From Planctomycetota bacterium (GTDB lineage: Bacteria > Planctomycetota > Uabimicrobiia > Uabimicrobiales > Uabimicrobiaceae): a stretch of 64,000 nt of DNA. The translations under genes were made by a program, and so were the position numbers. How positions within the stretch are numbered: position 1 is the stretch's first letter; each line of letters begins with the position of its first letter. The stretch spans positions 1 to 64,000 of the forward strand of contig JAJDCR010000160.1 of assembly GCA_029260735.1 (NCBI GenBank). Direction: 5' to 3'. This document shows positions 8,943-17,569 of the stretch, one piece after another. The notes beneath the pieces were generated by a model, which saw only the letters and a program-made list of their open reading frames with translations, ran no database searches and was not told the origin of the DNA.

Positions 8943-10670
8943 ATGAAGCATTTTTGGCCAAGAAGTCTCTGTTTATTACTGTTTCTTGCTTTGTCTTTGA
9001 CCCTTACGTTGGGACAAAGTAGTCCTATTCTCAGTGACCTAGATATTTTTCATCCAGTTTATGCTCCTCATGGAATGGTCGCTAGCCAAGAAAAAATTGC
9101 CACAGAAGAGGGAGTAAAGGTACTCAAAGAAGGAGGAAATGCCATTGATGCTGCTGTTACTGTGGGATTTACCTTAGCAGTAACTTTACCTCGAGCAGGC
9201 AATTTAGGTGGGGGTGGCTTTATGCTTCTTCATTCCGCCAAAGAAAAAAAAACTCTTGCTATTGATTACCGAGAGAAAGCTCCTTTAGCTGCTACTAGAG
9301 ATATGTTTCTCGATGAGAATGGGGATGTTGATGTCAATAAAGCACATCGTAGCTATCTCTCTGCAGGCGTTCCGGGGACAGTGGCGGGAATGATTTTGGC
9401 TTTAGAAAAATATGGAACAATCTCTCTTTCCCGAGCCTTAGCACCTGCAATTCGTTTAGCAGAGGAAGGAATTGTTGTAAGTTCTTCCTTGGCAAGAGGC
9501 TTAAGTTCGGCAAGAAAACGTTTACGGATATCCTCGGCCGGCCAAAAAATCTTTTTTCGAGAAAATGGAGAAAATTTTCGTATCGGAGACAAGCTCATTC
9601 AAAAAGATTTAGCTTGGTCTCTTAAGCAGATTGCAAGCAAGGGGCGAAAGGCTTTCTATGAAGGAAAAATTGCAGAAAAAATTGTTAAATCCATGCAAAG
9701 GCATCATGGAATTATAAGTAAGGAAGATCTTCTTCGCTATGAAGCTGTCATTCGTCAGCCAGTAGAAGGAACTTATCGGGGTTATCAGGTTTATTCTATG
9801 CCTCCTCCTAGCTCTGGAGGAATTCATCTTATTCAAATGCTAAATCTTCTGGAGAATTTTTCTCTCTCAGAAATGGGGCACAACAATGCAAAAAGTATTC
9901 ATCTTTTAGCAGAAGTTATGCGTTTAGCTTATGCGGATAGATCGAAACATCTAGGGGATACTGATTTTGTAAAGGTGCCCCAAGAAGGACTCACTTCAAA
10001 ATTATATAGTAAAAAACTTTTATCCCAAATTAGCCTGAAAAAAGCAAATCAAAGTGAAAAAGTTTTTCCAGGGAATCCTTGGCCATACGAAAGTAATGAA
10101 ACAACTCATTACTCTGTTGTTGATCGTTATGGCAATGTCGTTTCTAACACCTACACTCTTAACTTTAGTTATGGCTCTGGGCATGTTGTTCCGGGAACGG
10201 GGATTCTCCTAAACAATGAAATGGATGATTTTAGTTCTAAACCAGGAGTACCAAATGCTTATGGACTAGTGGGGGGAGAGGCCAATGCGATTCAACCAGA
10301 GAAACGAATGCTCAGTTCCATGACTCCGTCTTTAGTTTTAAAAGATGGCGAGTTTTTTTTAGTGACGGGAAGTCCTGGAGGGAGTCGTATCATTACAACC
10401 ACTTTACAAATCATTCTAAATGTGATTGATCATCAGATGAATATTGCTGAGGCGACAAATGCTTCTCGTATTCATCATCAATGGCTTCCCGATGAATTGC
10501 GAATAGAGAAGGGATTAAGTAAGGATACAATAGATATATTAGAGCAGAAAGGGCATCAAGTTAAGCTGAAAGCTTCTATGGGAAGCACTCAAAGCATCAT
10601 GAAAGCACCAGAAGGGTTTTATGGTGCTTCTGATCCTAGACGTCCTGCGGCTTTGACTTTGGGGCATTGA
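8943..10670 (+). CDS. ggt: gamma-glutamyltransferase
   Basis: This 575-residue secreted enzyme cleaves the gamma-glutamyl bond of glutathione and related peptides and transfers the glutamyl group. It has a signal peptide (KHFWPRSLCLLLFLALSL) and the typical GGNAIDAAV and GNLGGGGF segments. The self-processing site is TTHYSVVD, with the nucleophilic Thr at about 387. The small subunit carries GSGHVVPGTGILLNNEMDDF, MLSSMTPSL and SPGGSRI. The length is normal for the family. It probably acts in the periplasm. The gene stands alone, divergent from the pseudokinase and followed by a strong hairpin terminator. Confidence 0.95.
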   Translation: MKHFWPRSLCLLLFLALSLTLTLGQSSPILSDLDIFHPVYAPHGMVASQEKIATEEGVKVLKEGGNAIDAAVTVGFTLAVTLPRAGNLGGGGFMLLHSAKEKKTLAIDYREKAPLAATRDMFLDENGDVDVNKAHRSYLSAGVPGTVAGMILALEKYGTISLSRALAPAIRLAEEGIVVSSSLARGLSSARKRLRISSAGQKIFFRENGENFRIGDKLIQKDLAWSLKQIASKGRKAFYEGKIAEKIVKSMQRHHGIISKEDLLRYEAVIRQPVEGTYRGYQVYSMPPPSSGGIHLIQMLNLLENFSLSEMGHNNAKSIHLLAEVMRLAYADRSKHLGDTDFVKVPQEGLTSKLYSKKLLSQISLKKANQSEKVFPGNPWPYESNETTHYSVVDRYGNVVSNTYTLNFSYGSGHVVPGTGILLNNEMDDFSSKPGVPNAYGLVGGEANAIQPEKRMLSSMTPSLVLKDGEFFLVTGSPGGSRIITTTLQIILNVIDHQMNIAEATNASRIHHQWLPDELRIEKGLSKDTIDILEQKGHQVKLKASMGSTQSIMKAPEGFYGASDPRRPAALTLGH

Positions 10671-10730
10671 TTTTGCGGTTATCGTTATTGTAGCATAGTT
10701 TAACATATGCTACAAAATTCCACCCAAAAC

Positions 10731-10777
10731 AAAAATCCTTCTTATCTCCCCTTTGGGTGAGATAAAAAGGATTTTTT
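10731..10777. terminator. terminator between ggt and the convergent lipoprotein gene
   Basis: AAAAATCCTTCTTATCTC pairs with GAGATAAAAAGGATTTTTTT around a short loop. The stem is A-rich on one side and ends in a T-run, so it should work in both directions for the two convergent genes. A smaller TGTAGCATA/TATGCTACA hairpin lies just upstream at 10689-10714. Confidence 0.8.
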
Positions 10778-10852
10778 TGAGGGGGGACACGCTGAAATAT
10801 ATACCTAGGCTAGCTTTGATATACGCTACAAAAACGAATTTTTGCAACATCA

Positions 10853-11470
10853 TCAATAGCAATGCCCACCGCGCCTATGGCGAGAATAGCCATAACCACC
10901 AAATCGTCTAAAACGATAGTTGTGTTTCCAGCTAGGATAAAAGCCATAGCTGCCATAGTAGGAGTCTCGATACTGATAGCTTACCGTGTGTTTAATAAAT
11001 TTACTTACTCTACGATAGTCTCGTTTACCAACTTGATAATTCCAGAGCAAACGAAAAGATCCTGTTTTGCTTAGGCTATAGTTGGGGGGAAGAGTAAAAA
11101 ATAGAGTTAAGCTAGTCAAACTTTGGGGCATTAAGCGAATTTCTCTCTCCTCGGGAGATACTTGACCATGAGGGAATCGATTGTTCTCATCGTCAACTAG
11201 AGCGAACTCTTTGGGGCGAATAATAATTGTTTGCAAGCCGATATTGGTTAGCTTCATATTAAAGGTAATGATTTCTCGGCTATTTTTTTCCTGTATCTTC
11301 TCTTGGAGACCTTTGTAAGAAATTTTAAAGCGGAGAGCTTTTTTAGTTGCTTGCTTAGTGTAAACTGCTGGATCATTAGATTGAGTTTCTACTAAGCGAA
11401 AACTATATCTCGGCTTATAAGTTCCGCATCCGGCGATGAGGACAGTTAATAAAAGATACCACCATTTCAT
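10853..11470 (-). CDS. hypothetical lipoprotein
   Basis: The protein has 205 residues. It starts with a short signal peptide and a lipobox (LLLTVLIAGC, Cys15), so it is likely anchored in the envelope. The middle looks like a beta-sandwich with repeated hydrophobic strands (EIITFNMKLTNIGLQTIII, LTSLTLFFTLPP), as in extracellular Ig-like DUF families. The last 40 residues are rich in Tyr, Gly, Arg and His, a low-complexity tail of unknown use. I cannot assign a function. It is convergent with ggt. Confidence 0.75.
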   Translation of the reverse strand: MKWWYLLLTVLIAGCGTYKPRYSFRLVETQSNDPAVYTKQATKKALRFKISYKGLQEKIQEKNSREIITFNMKLTNIGLQTIIIRPKEFALVDDENNRFPHGQVSPEEREIRLMPQSLTSLTLFFTLPPNYSLSKTGSFRLLWNYQVGKRDYRRVSKFIKHTVSYQYRDSYYGSYGFYPSWKHNYRFRRFGGYGYSRHRRGGHCY

Positions 11471-11834
11471 AACAAATAGGGCAAAGTGTTTTTTTCAAAA
11501 CCGCCCTACCTCCTTTCTCTGATATCCATTACAGGTGTAGAAGCCATTCTTCTTTATTCGATTTTACGCAAGTTAAGTGTAGTGGGAAATAATCTCTATC
11601 TTAGAATACGAAAACTTCGTTCAGAATGTTAGAGAAATTCTTGAATTTGTTTCAATTAATTTTTACTAAGAGGTTAGAATAGATTTAGGAGAATTCTTCT
11701 GAATTTGGAGAAGATTTTTTAATTGGACGAAAATTTTCTGCAGATTTGGGAGCTTTGTTGGGGAAGATTTTATGATAATCATATTGTTTTGCAGGCTTCA
11801 TAGTTATTTTTAGCTATGAAGCCTGCAAATACGC
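11471..11834. other. gene-free stretch with a 16-bp perfect hairpin
   Basis: No convincing ORF lies here. At 11788-11829 TTTGCAGGCTTCATAG pairs perfectly with its complement around a 10-nt loop, directly after the stop codon of the phosphatase gene. It lacks a T-run on the minus strand, so it may serve as a 3' stabiliser or a weak terminator. The rest is AT-rich and probably holds the promoter of the lipoprotein gene. Confidence 0.5.
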
Positions 11835-13532
11835 TTATGTCTTTTTGACAGTAACCAATGTTATATCATCATGTTGGGGAGCTTTTCCCATGAAAAGCTG
11901 TAGATCCTTTAGTATGTTATCATTGATTTCTTTAGCACTGTCAAGCTCGACATGTTTTAGAACTAACTCTTCTACTTCTTCTAAGCTAAACATTCCATCG
12001 TCTTCACTAACAGCTTCGGTTACTCCATCAGTGTATAGAATGAGAGCATCGCCAGTGTCTAGAGTAAATTCTTGTTCTTTAAAGAATTTATCAGCTCTTT
12101 TCATCATGCCAAGAACAATACCACCGGCTCGAATGGACTTGCAAGTTTTGGTTGCTGCTCGATATATAATGAGATGCTCGTGTCCTGCTCCTGTCCAAGT
12201 AAACTTGTTTTCATCAGGATGCCAAGCTAAAACTAGCATGGACATAAACATATCTTTACGAGTGTCTTCCACCAAAAATTTATTGAGTTCATCAACCACT
12301 TCTTTGGTATTTTTACTTGAGAGAATAAGCGGACGAAAGAAGCATCTAGCCATTACCATAACAAGACCAGCGGGGACTCCTTTTCCTGAAACATCTCCGA
12401 TGCAGATAAATGCTTTATTAGAGCCGTCATTAGCTAATAAGAAATCGTAGTAATCTCCTCCGACTTCTTTCGCTGGAATCATGACTCCATATACATCTAA
12501 CCCTTCCATTTTTGGAAATTGCTCAGGTTTAGGCAGTAGCTCCATTTGGATATTGCTTGCAATATCTAGCTCTTGCTCAATACGTTTCTTTTCTCCCAGC
12601 TGTTGAACAAGAAGAGCGTTCTCTATAGAAAGAGAAGCCTGCATTGCAATCGCTGTTACTAAACGAAGATGGTCTTCATTAAATACTCGGTCAGCACGAG
12701 TTGTATCGATGTGGATGATTCCTAAGACTTGCTCATTTTTTCCAACCATGGGCACACAAATTGCCGCATGAATGTTTTGTTGAGCAATCGACATCCCTGC
12801 TTCCCAGCGATTATCTTCTTGAGCATCTTTAGTCAAAACCCCTTCTTTTGTTTCAAAGGCGTTTCTAATAATCGTCCTTGATCCCATTACTTTATCTGAA
12901 ACCGGAATCCCACTTGCTGTCTTTGTTGCCATTGGCCAAAGTTTATTGGTTTTAAGATCACGAAGAAAAATGGTTCCTCGGTCAGCAGGCAATTCACCAA
13001 AGATAATATCAAGTAAATGCTGTAAGAGATCTCTCACTTCAAGCTTAGACATAATAGCATTACTAATTTTTAGCAATACTTCCATGTTACGAGAGGCTTG
13101 TTTCGTTTCTGACATTCCAGCGATAGCGCTTTCTGTGTTATTATAGAAACGTTGCCTACTTTTGATAGTGGGTTGTTCTTCAGTCGATTCTTGTAAATGG
13201 GGGGGGAGCGCATCTGGCGAAGCCAAAGGGTTTGCTGCAGATTGTTGATTGTCCTCTCCATACAGAAGCATAATATCAGCTAGGGTTATCATATCTCCAT
13301 GACTTAGTTTATGGCTCTGCTGGATAGACTGTCCATTAACCAGAACACCGCCAGCAATACTTGATACGATAGAGTAGGAGTTACCTTCTAGCTGGATAGT
13401 TGCTTGTTGCTCATGGATTTTTGGACTTGATAGACGGATATTGCAACTATCTCCCCTACCAATACTGTTCATATTAGAAAGTTCAAAGGTTCTGCCAACC
13501 CCTGGACCGTCCATTACTATGATTTGGGCCAA
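11835..13532 (-). CDS. FHA-GAF-SpoIIE/PP2C serine phosphatase
   Basis: The protein has 565 residues. An N-terminal FHA domain (about 1-92, with SIGRGDSCNIRLSSPKIHEQQA) reads phospho-Thr. A GAF sensor follows (about 150-315, ending SIENALLVQQL), then a coiled coil. The C-terminal SpoIIE-type PP2C phosphatase (about 325-563) has GGDYYDFL, ICIGDVSGKGVPAG and ALILYTDGVTEA with the metal-binding Asp residues. This is the RsbU-like layout used to dephosphorylate STAS anti-anti-sigma factors. The next gene upstream on the same strand is an FHA protein with an RsbW-like ATPase, which supports a partner-switch module. No STAS protein is seen nearby. Confidence 0.92.
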   Translation of the reverse strand: MAQIIVMDGPGVGRTFELSNMNSIGRGDSCNIRLSSPKIHEQQATIQLEGNSYSIVSSIAGGVLVNGQSIQQSHKLSHGDMITLADIMLLYGEDNQQSAANPLASPDALPPHLQESTEEQPTIKSRQRFYNNTESAIAGMSETKQASRNMEVLLKISNAIMSKLEVRDLLQHLLDIIFGELPADRGTIFLRDLKTNKLWPMATKTASGIPVSDKVMGSRTIIRNAFETKEGVLTKDAQEDNRWEAGMSIAQQNIHAAICVPMVGKNEQVLGIIHIDTTRADRVFNEDHLRLVTAIAMQASLSIENALLVQQLGEKKRIEQELDIASNIQMELLPKPEQFPKMEGLDVYGVMIPAKEVGGDYYDFLLANDGSNKAFICIGDVSGKGVPAGLVMVMARCFFRPLILSSKNTKEVVDELNKFLVEDTRKDMFMSMLVLAWHPDENKFTWTGAGHEHLIIYRAATKTCKSIRAGGIVLGMMKRADKFFKEQEFTLDTGDALILYTDGVTEAVSEDDGMFSLEEVEELVLKHVELDSAKEINDNILKDLQLFMGKAPQHDDITLVTVKKT

Positions 13533-13790
13533 TATTAACTTCCTTTACCCAAAGAAATTATTTGGAAACCTTACAAACAACTATGTGTGGAAAATTTTAG
13601 TTGAATAACTAACTTGGAGTGTGTTTAGTTTTGAATAACTAAATAACAAGAAGTCCTATAATCTTCCATACATCACCCTAAGCTAAGCCAATAAAATAAA
13701 GGCTTTGCTGAGAGCATTTTTTCATCTGATTAAAAGTATAACATATAGCTACACACAACGCAAACTTTAAAAATAAAAATCCGAACTTGT

Positions 13791-14858
13791 CTATGAAGAG
13801 CTAAAAATCTTTTGGTAGCTCCAAAAAAAGATCCCTCCTGCTGCTAAAGAAAGTACTCCTAAAACACTCCCTATGAGCTCCATGCTTTCAGGAAGTCCAA
13901 GCAAGTTTTGCAAAGTAGTCATTAAAAATGAAGGTGAATTTACTTGAGGTGTTAGTAGTATAGAGAATAAAGGAAAGCAAAGAGATACAAAAACAAAGAG
14001 GGAAAGTTGAGCTGTTGCCATTATCTTAAAATAGTTCATAGCTGCTGGCATATCTAAATTCAATGAACGAGGTGAGGTGCTTTCCTCTGAGGAGTAGATT
14101 TTTTTTCGTAAGATGATTTCATTGCCTCGAAGATTGTATTCGACCAAGTCGACATTTTGCCGAATGAGTGAGATACCTAGACTAAACATTGATTTATCTT
14201 GGGAACCTCTCAGCCATTTTTTGTAATCGAATCCTTCTCCTTCATCAGAAACTCGGATTTCAATCTCAGATTTCCGCTGAATAAATCGACATTGACTTAA
14301 GGAAGAAGATTTTTGACAACCATGACGGTGAGAGTTTTCTAATGCTTCACCTAAAGCAGCGAGTAAGCTGTTTTTTACCATTTGAGACAAACTTAAAGAC
14401 TCTATTTTAGGAGTAAGATAATCTTGAACACGTCTTCCTGCTTGGGAGGGAAAAATAATAAGAGTATCAAAACTATCGCAGATTTTTTCTTCTGATAGAG
14501 TTTCTTCTTTACGTAAGTCGATAGTCAAATCAGGTATTGAATCAAGTTCTTCTGTCAAAAGTAACTTACAGTAGCCTATATAAACAGTGTCGTTGGGAGA
14601 AAGAATTTGTTTCTTTCCCTTCAGGCTAGTGTTATTTACTAAAGTTCCGTTAGTCGATTTTAGATCTTCTAGGAAAACCTGCTTGTTTTCCTTAACAATT
14701 TTTGCATGTTGTCCCGACACACTTAAGTCGTCCAAAACAATATCGACAGAGTCTTCATCTCGGCCTAAAAGTAGGCTTTGTTCTAACTCGATTCTTTGGT
14801 AAAAGTTGGGAGCTACTTCTATTTTTAGAATATGGCGCTTAATGCCCTTACTAGTCAT
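13791..14858 (-). CDS. FHA protein with RsbW-like histidine-kinase-type ATPase and two membrane helices
   Basis: The protein has 355 residues. The FHA domain (about 20-105) has LLGRDEDSVDIVLDDLSVSG and LEDLKSTNGTLVN. A GHKL ATPase of the anti-sigma (RsbW/SpoIIAB) type covers about 150-255, with N-box GEALENSHRHG and G1-box VSDEGEGFD. Two hydrophobic helices end the protein (about 275-300 and 330-350). RsbW-type proteins phosphorylate an anti-anti-sigma factor and sequester a sigma factor. Fusion with FHA and a membrane anchor suggests control by Ser/Thr kinases at the envelope. It lies upstream of the PP2C phosphatase on the same strand, with a 258-bp gap. Confidence 0.85.
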   Translation of the reverse strand: MTSKGIKRHILKIEVAPNFYQRIELEQSLLLGRDEDSVDIVLDDLSVSGQHAKIVKENKQVFLEDLKSTNGTLVNNTSLKGKKQILSPNDTVYIGYCKLLLTEELDSIPDLTIDLRKEETLSEEKICDSFDTLIIFPSQAGRRVQDYLTPKIESLSLSQMVKNSLLAALGEALENSHRHGCQKSSSLSQCRFIQRKSEIEIRVSDEGEGFDYKKWLRGSQDKSMFSLGISLIRQNVDLVEYNLRGNEIILRKKIYSSEESTSPRSLNLDMPAAMNYFKIMATAQLSLFVFVSLCFPLFSILLTPQVNSPSFLMTTLQNLLGLPESMELIGSVLGVLSLAAGGIFFWSYQKIFSSS

Positions 14859-14879
14859 AATAGAATGTCCTAGATGTTT

Positions 14880-14912
14880 AGTGAGAAACCAAAAGTTTTT
14901 GGTTTCTCACTT
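14880..14912. terminator. terminator-like hairpin upstream of the FHA-ATPase gene
   Basis: GTGAGAAACCAAAA pairs with TTTTGGTTTCTCAC and is followed by TTTATT on the plus strand. It lies between the ATG of the FHA-ATPase gene and the stop of the carboxypeptidase gene. On the minus strand it is just 3' of the carboxypeptidase gene. A second hairpin (GGCTTCGGTT/AACCAAAGC) sits at 14926-14955, directly after that stop. Confidence 0.6.
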
Positions 14913-14960
14913 TATTAGGCAATGAGGAGGGCTTCGGTTTAACCAAAGCTCTTCATGGAT

Positions 14961-16322
14961 TTAGTTAGCGGAGAGTTTTACATTTAAAACAGTAGGAGAA
15001 AAACTGGTATCTTGTACTTCTACTTCGGTAATGGTTTTACTCGCATAACCGGGAGCAGAAAAGGTTAAGTTGTAACGTCCCGGTAATAGAACGCGGTAAA
15101 AATCTCCGTGAGTCTCTGTGCTGGAGCATTGTTTTTCGACTCCTTGCACTTTTACAGTGGCTTTAATAGGTGCGTTTGTTTCGGAGTCAAGAATTGTTCC
15201 ATGAATTCCCTGGTGAGTTTGGCTCATGTACCAAAGAAGAGACTCTTCATTATCTTTCCATAACTTTCCTAGGTCACTGGCATCCGGCCATTTTTGATTG
15301 GAAAGTTCGACTGTAAGCTCCAGGGTTTGTCGCCAATGATAATTCCAATCTTGCATTCCCCCATCAACTTCATACCAGTCGTAACCATTGATAATCCCTT
15401 GGGGAAAACTTGTTGAGTTAAACATAGGAACATTACGCTTTGAGTAACCTAGGCTTAAATGTTTAACAAGTTGCACGTAAGGAGGGTTGCCTGACTTGGT
15501 GTCCCAAGGATAATTAACAACAACAGCTCCTCCATGAAAATTTATAGATAAAGCAAAATTGTGCTTAGCAATAAACTTCATCACATTTTGAGTTTCAATA
15601 GCTCGGCCTTTAGGATCGCTATTTTTATCATTTTCTACATCAGGAAAATTGCGATTTAAGTCGATCCAATTAGCGTTGTAACGACTGTGCCGCTCTGTAC
15701 CATCAGGGTTCATGCTGGGAACTATGAATATCTGGGTGCGGTTAACTAGTTTTGTGATTCTATCGTCTTGCCCATAGTCGTCCAGAAGTGAACGAATGAG
15801 GTAAACCATTAACTCTTTCCCAACAACTTCATCTCCGTGCATACTGGATATGTATTTGAATTTAGGTTCTGCTTCGTCTTCATTAGCATTATCTGAGATT
15901 TTCATGCACCACATTTCGCGGCCTTCAACCGTTTTACCCAAACTGCTTAAGTGAGCAATAGAAGGATACTTGTTGGCCAATCTCTGGAGCTCTTGAGTCA
16001 AGGTGTTATAAGTATGGTAAGAAGCATCGCGGGAGTTTTTTCCTATACGAACAGGATTAACAGAAACTTTTAATCCCATATTCTTTATGAGTTCTTGCTC
16101 ATAAGGAGTGGCGTAGACTTGTACTTTATTGTTGGTAATGCGAGAGCAACAATCGAGTTGAATGCCACGAGAAAGTAACTTTGTCACATCAATGGCTTCA
16201 TTGATTTCCACTTCAATTCTCTCTCGGAACCGATTTATTTGGCTTTGATCTGCTTGCAGATCTGCCCAAAGGTGCGAAGTTAAGCAAAAAATAATGCTTA
16301 TCAAGCAAATCATAATTTTCAT
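14961..16322 (-). CDS. secreted zinc carboxypeptidase (M14 family)
   Basis: The protein has 453 residues from the ATG at 16322, which has GAGG about 9 nt upstream; an in-frame ATG lies five codons earlier. The signal peptide is followed by an M14 domain with the zinc ligands HGDE (H162, E165) and a later His in INFHGGAVVVNYPWD, substrate residues in NPDGTERHSRYN and DLNRNFPD, and the catalytic Glu in LELTVELS. The C-terminal 75 residues form a carboxypeptidase-regulatory-like (transthyretin) domain (IHGTILDSETNAPIKATV). The layout matches carboxypeptidase D/M-type secreted enzymes that remove C-terminal residues in the periplasm or outside the cell. The substrate is unknown. Confidence 0.92.
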   Translation of the reverse strand: MKIMICLISIIFCLTSHLWADLQADQSQINRFRERIEVEINEAIDVTKLLSRGIQLDCCSRITNNKVQVYATPYEQELIKNMGLKVSVNPVRIGKNSRDASYHTYNTLTQELQRLANKYPSIAHLSSLGKTVEGREMWCMKISDNANEDEAEPKFKYISSMHGDEVVGKELMVYLIRSLLDDYGQDDRITKLVNRTQIFIVPSMNPDGTERHSRYNANWIDLNRNFPDVENDKNSDPKGRAIETQNVMKFIAKHNFALSINFHGGAVVVNYPWDTKSGNPPYVQLVKHLSLGYSKRNVPMFNSTSFPQGIINGYDWYEVDGGMQDWNYHWRQTLELTVELSNQKWPDASDLGKLWKDNEESLLWYMSQTHQGIHGTILDSETNAPIKATVKVQGVEKQCSSTETHGDFYRVLLPGRYNLTFSAPGYASKTITEVEVQDTSFSPTVLNVKLSAN

Positions 16323-16434
16323 AAACTCTGACCTCATCTAAAAAAAAGAAAATATTAGCAAATCCCTGTCATAATTGGGATCCGTGCATCTTGATAATTA
16401 ATTATGGGGCTTATTTTAGCATAAAAATACGTGC

Positions 16435-17556
16435 TTAGCTATTTTTTATTTTTTCTACAGTCGAAATAATGATGTCGGCGGCTTCTTCGATTTCCTCCAT
16501 CGTATTGAATTTACCAACACTGAGTCGAATAGCTCCTCTCTTGACTTCCTCAGGAATGTTCATTGCTGACAAAACGTGAGAACCTTGGCGACAGCAAGCT
16601 GATCCGGTGGAAGCCGCCACACTAGGCATATAAGCGAGTAGCTGAGCTCCAATTATTCCTGGGAAAGATAGATTCATTGTGTTGCACAGTCTGTTTTCAA
16701 GGTGCCCGTTGATAACAACGTCAGGTATCTTTTCTTCTATTTTTTGGTATAGCCTATCGCGCATTTCAGTAAGATGAGGAATATATGTTTCCATTGTTTC
16801 GTGAGCGATTTGACAGGCTTTTCCTAAGCCAACAATGAAGACCATATTTTCTGTTCCTGCTCTCAATGCTCTTTCATGCTTTCCTCCATGAAGAAGGGGT
16901 TGAATTTCGACTCCATCGCGAATAAAAAAGGCGCTAATTCCTTTAGGAGCATAGATTTTTTGACCGGCGAGGCTTAAAAAATCTATGCCTAACTCTTGAA
17001 CGTTTACAGGCATTTTACCTACGCTTTGAGAAGCGTCTGTGTGAAATAAAACATTTTTTTGATGAGCGATTTCGACCATTTCAGAGAGAGGCTGAACAGT
17101 ACCCGTTTCGTTGTTTCCATGCATGACACTCACAAGAACAGTATCCTCTCGTATGTTTTTAGACAGATCTTCGGGGTTTACTCTTCCTGATTTATCTACT
17201 GGTAGAAAGGTAACTTCGCACCCTTGCTCTTCAAGGTATTTATATACACAAAAAACACTGGGGTGCTCTATTTGTGAGGTAATGATATGACGACCTTGGG
17301 CTCGTTTTTGGGCAACAACACCTTTAATGATAGTATTATTTGACTCAGTTGCACAACTCGTGAAGACAATTTCTTTTGCAAGACATCCTATAAGTCCTGC
17401 CACTTGTTGCCTTGCCTCTTCTAAGCCTCGTTTTGCTTGACGGCCTACACTGTGGGCACTGGAAGGATTTCCATAGATCTCTTTTAGGTATGGCAGCATG
17501 GCATCAACGACTTTTGGGTCGATGGCTGTAGTGGCATTGTTATCCAAGTATATCAA
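16435..17556 (-). CDS. cysteine desulfurase (NifS/IscS family)
   Basis: This 373-residue PLP enzyme transfers sulfur from cysteine for Fe-S clusters or thiolation. It has LDNNATT at the start, GNPSSAHSVG, HGNNETGT, HTDASQSVGK, the PLP lysine in AGQKIYAPKG (Lys200) and the catalytic loop STGSACCRQGSH (Cys321 or Cys322). The usual His before the PLP Lys is Gln. I chose the TTG at 17556: AGAAGGAGAACAAG is a strong ribosome-binding site directly before it, and homologues start at this point. The frame stays open to 17595, but that start would overlap the previous gene. No scaffold protein (IscU/NifU) is adjacent. It is 13 nt after the HEAT lipoprotein gene, so probably co-transcribed. Confidence 0.93.
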   Translation of the reverse strand: MIYLDNNATTAIDPKVVDAMLPYLKEIYGNPSSAHSVGRQAKRGLEEARQQVAGLIGCLAKEIVFTSCATESNNTIIKGVVAQKRAQGRHIITSQIEHPSVFCVYKYLEEQGCEVTFLPVDKSGRVNPEDLSKNIREDTVLVSVMHGNNETGTVQPLSEMVEIAHQKNVLFHTDASQSVGKMPVNVQELGIDFLSLAGQKIYAPKGISAFFIRDGVEIQPLLHGGKHERALRAGTENMVFIVGLGKACQIAHETMETYIPHLTEMRDRLYQKIEEKIPDVVINGHLENRLCNTMNLSFPGIIGAQLLAYMPSVAASTGSACCRQGSHVLSAMNIPEEVKRGAIRLSVGKFNTMEEIEEAADIIISTVEKIKNS

Positions 17557-17569
17557 TCTTGTTCTCCTT

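Noticed and set aside
11845..12450. 201-codon plus-strand ORF
   Set aside because: It is antisense to the SpoIIE phosphatase gene, Ser-rich and without any domain; the minus-strand frame has clear FHA, GAF and PP2C motifs.
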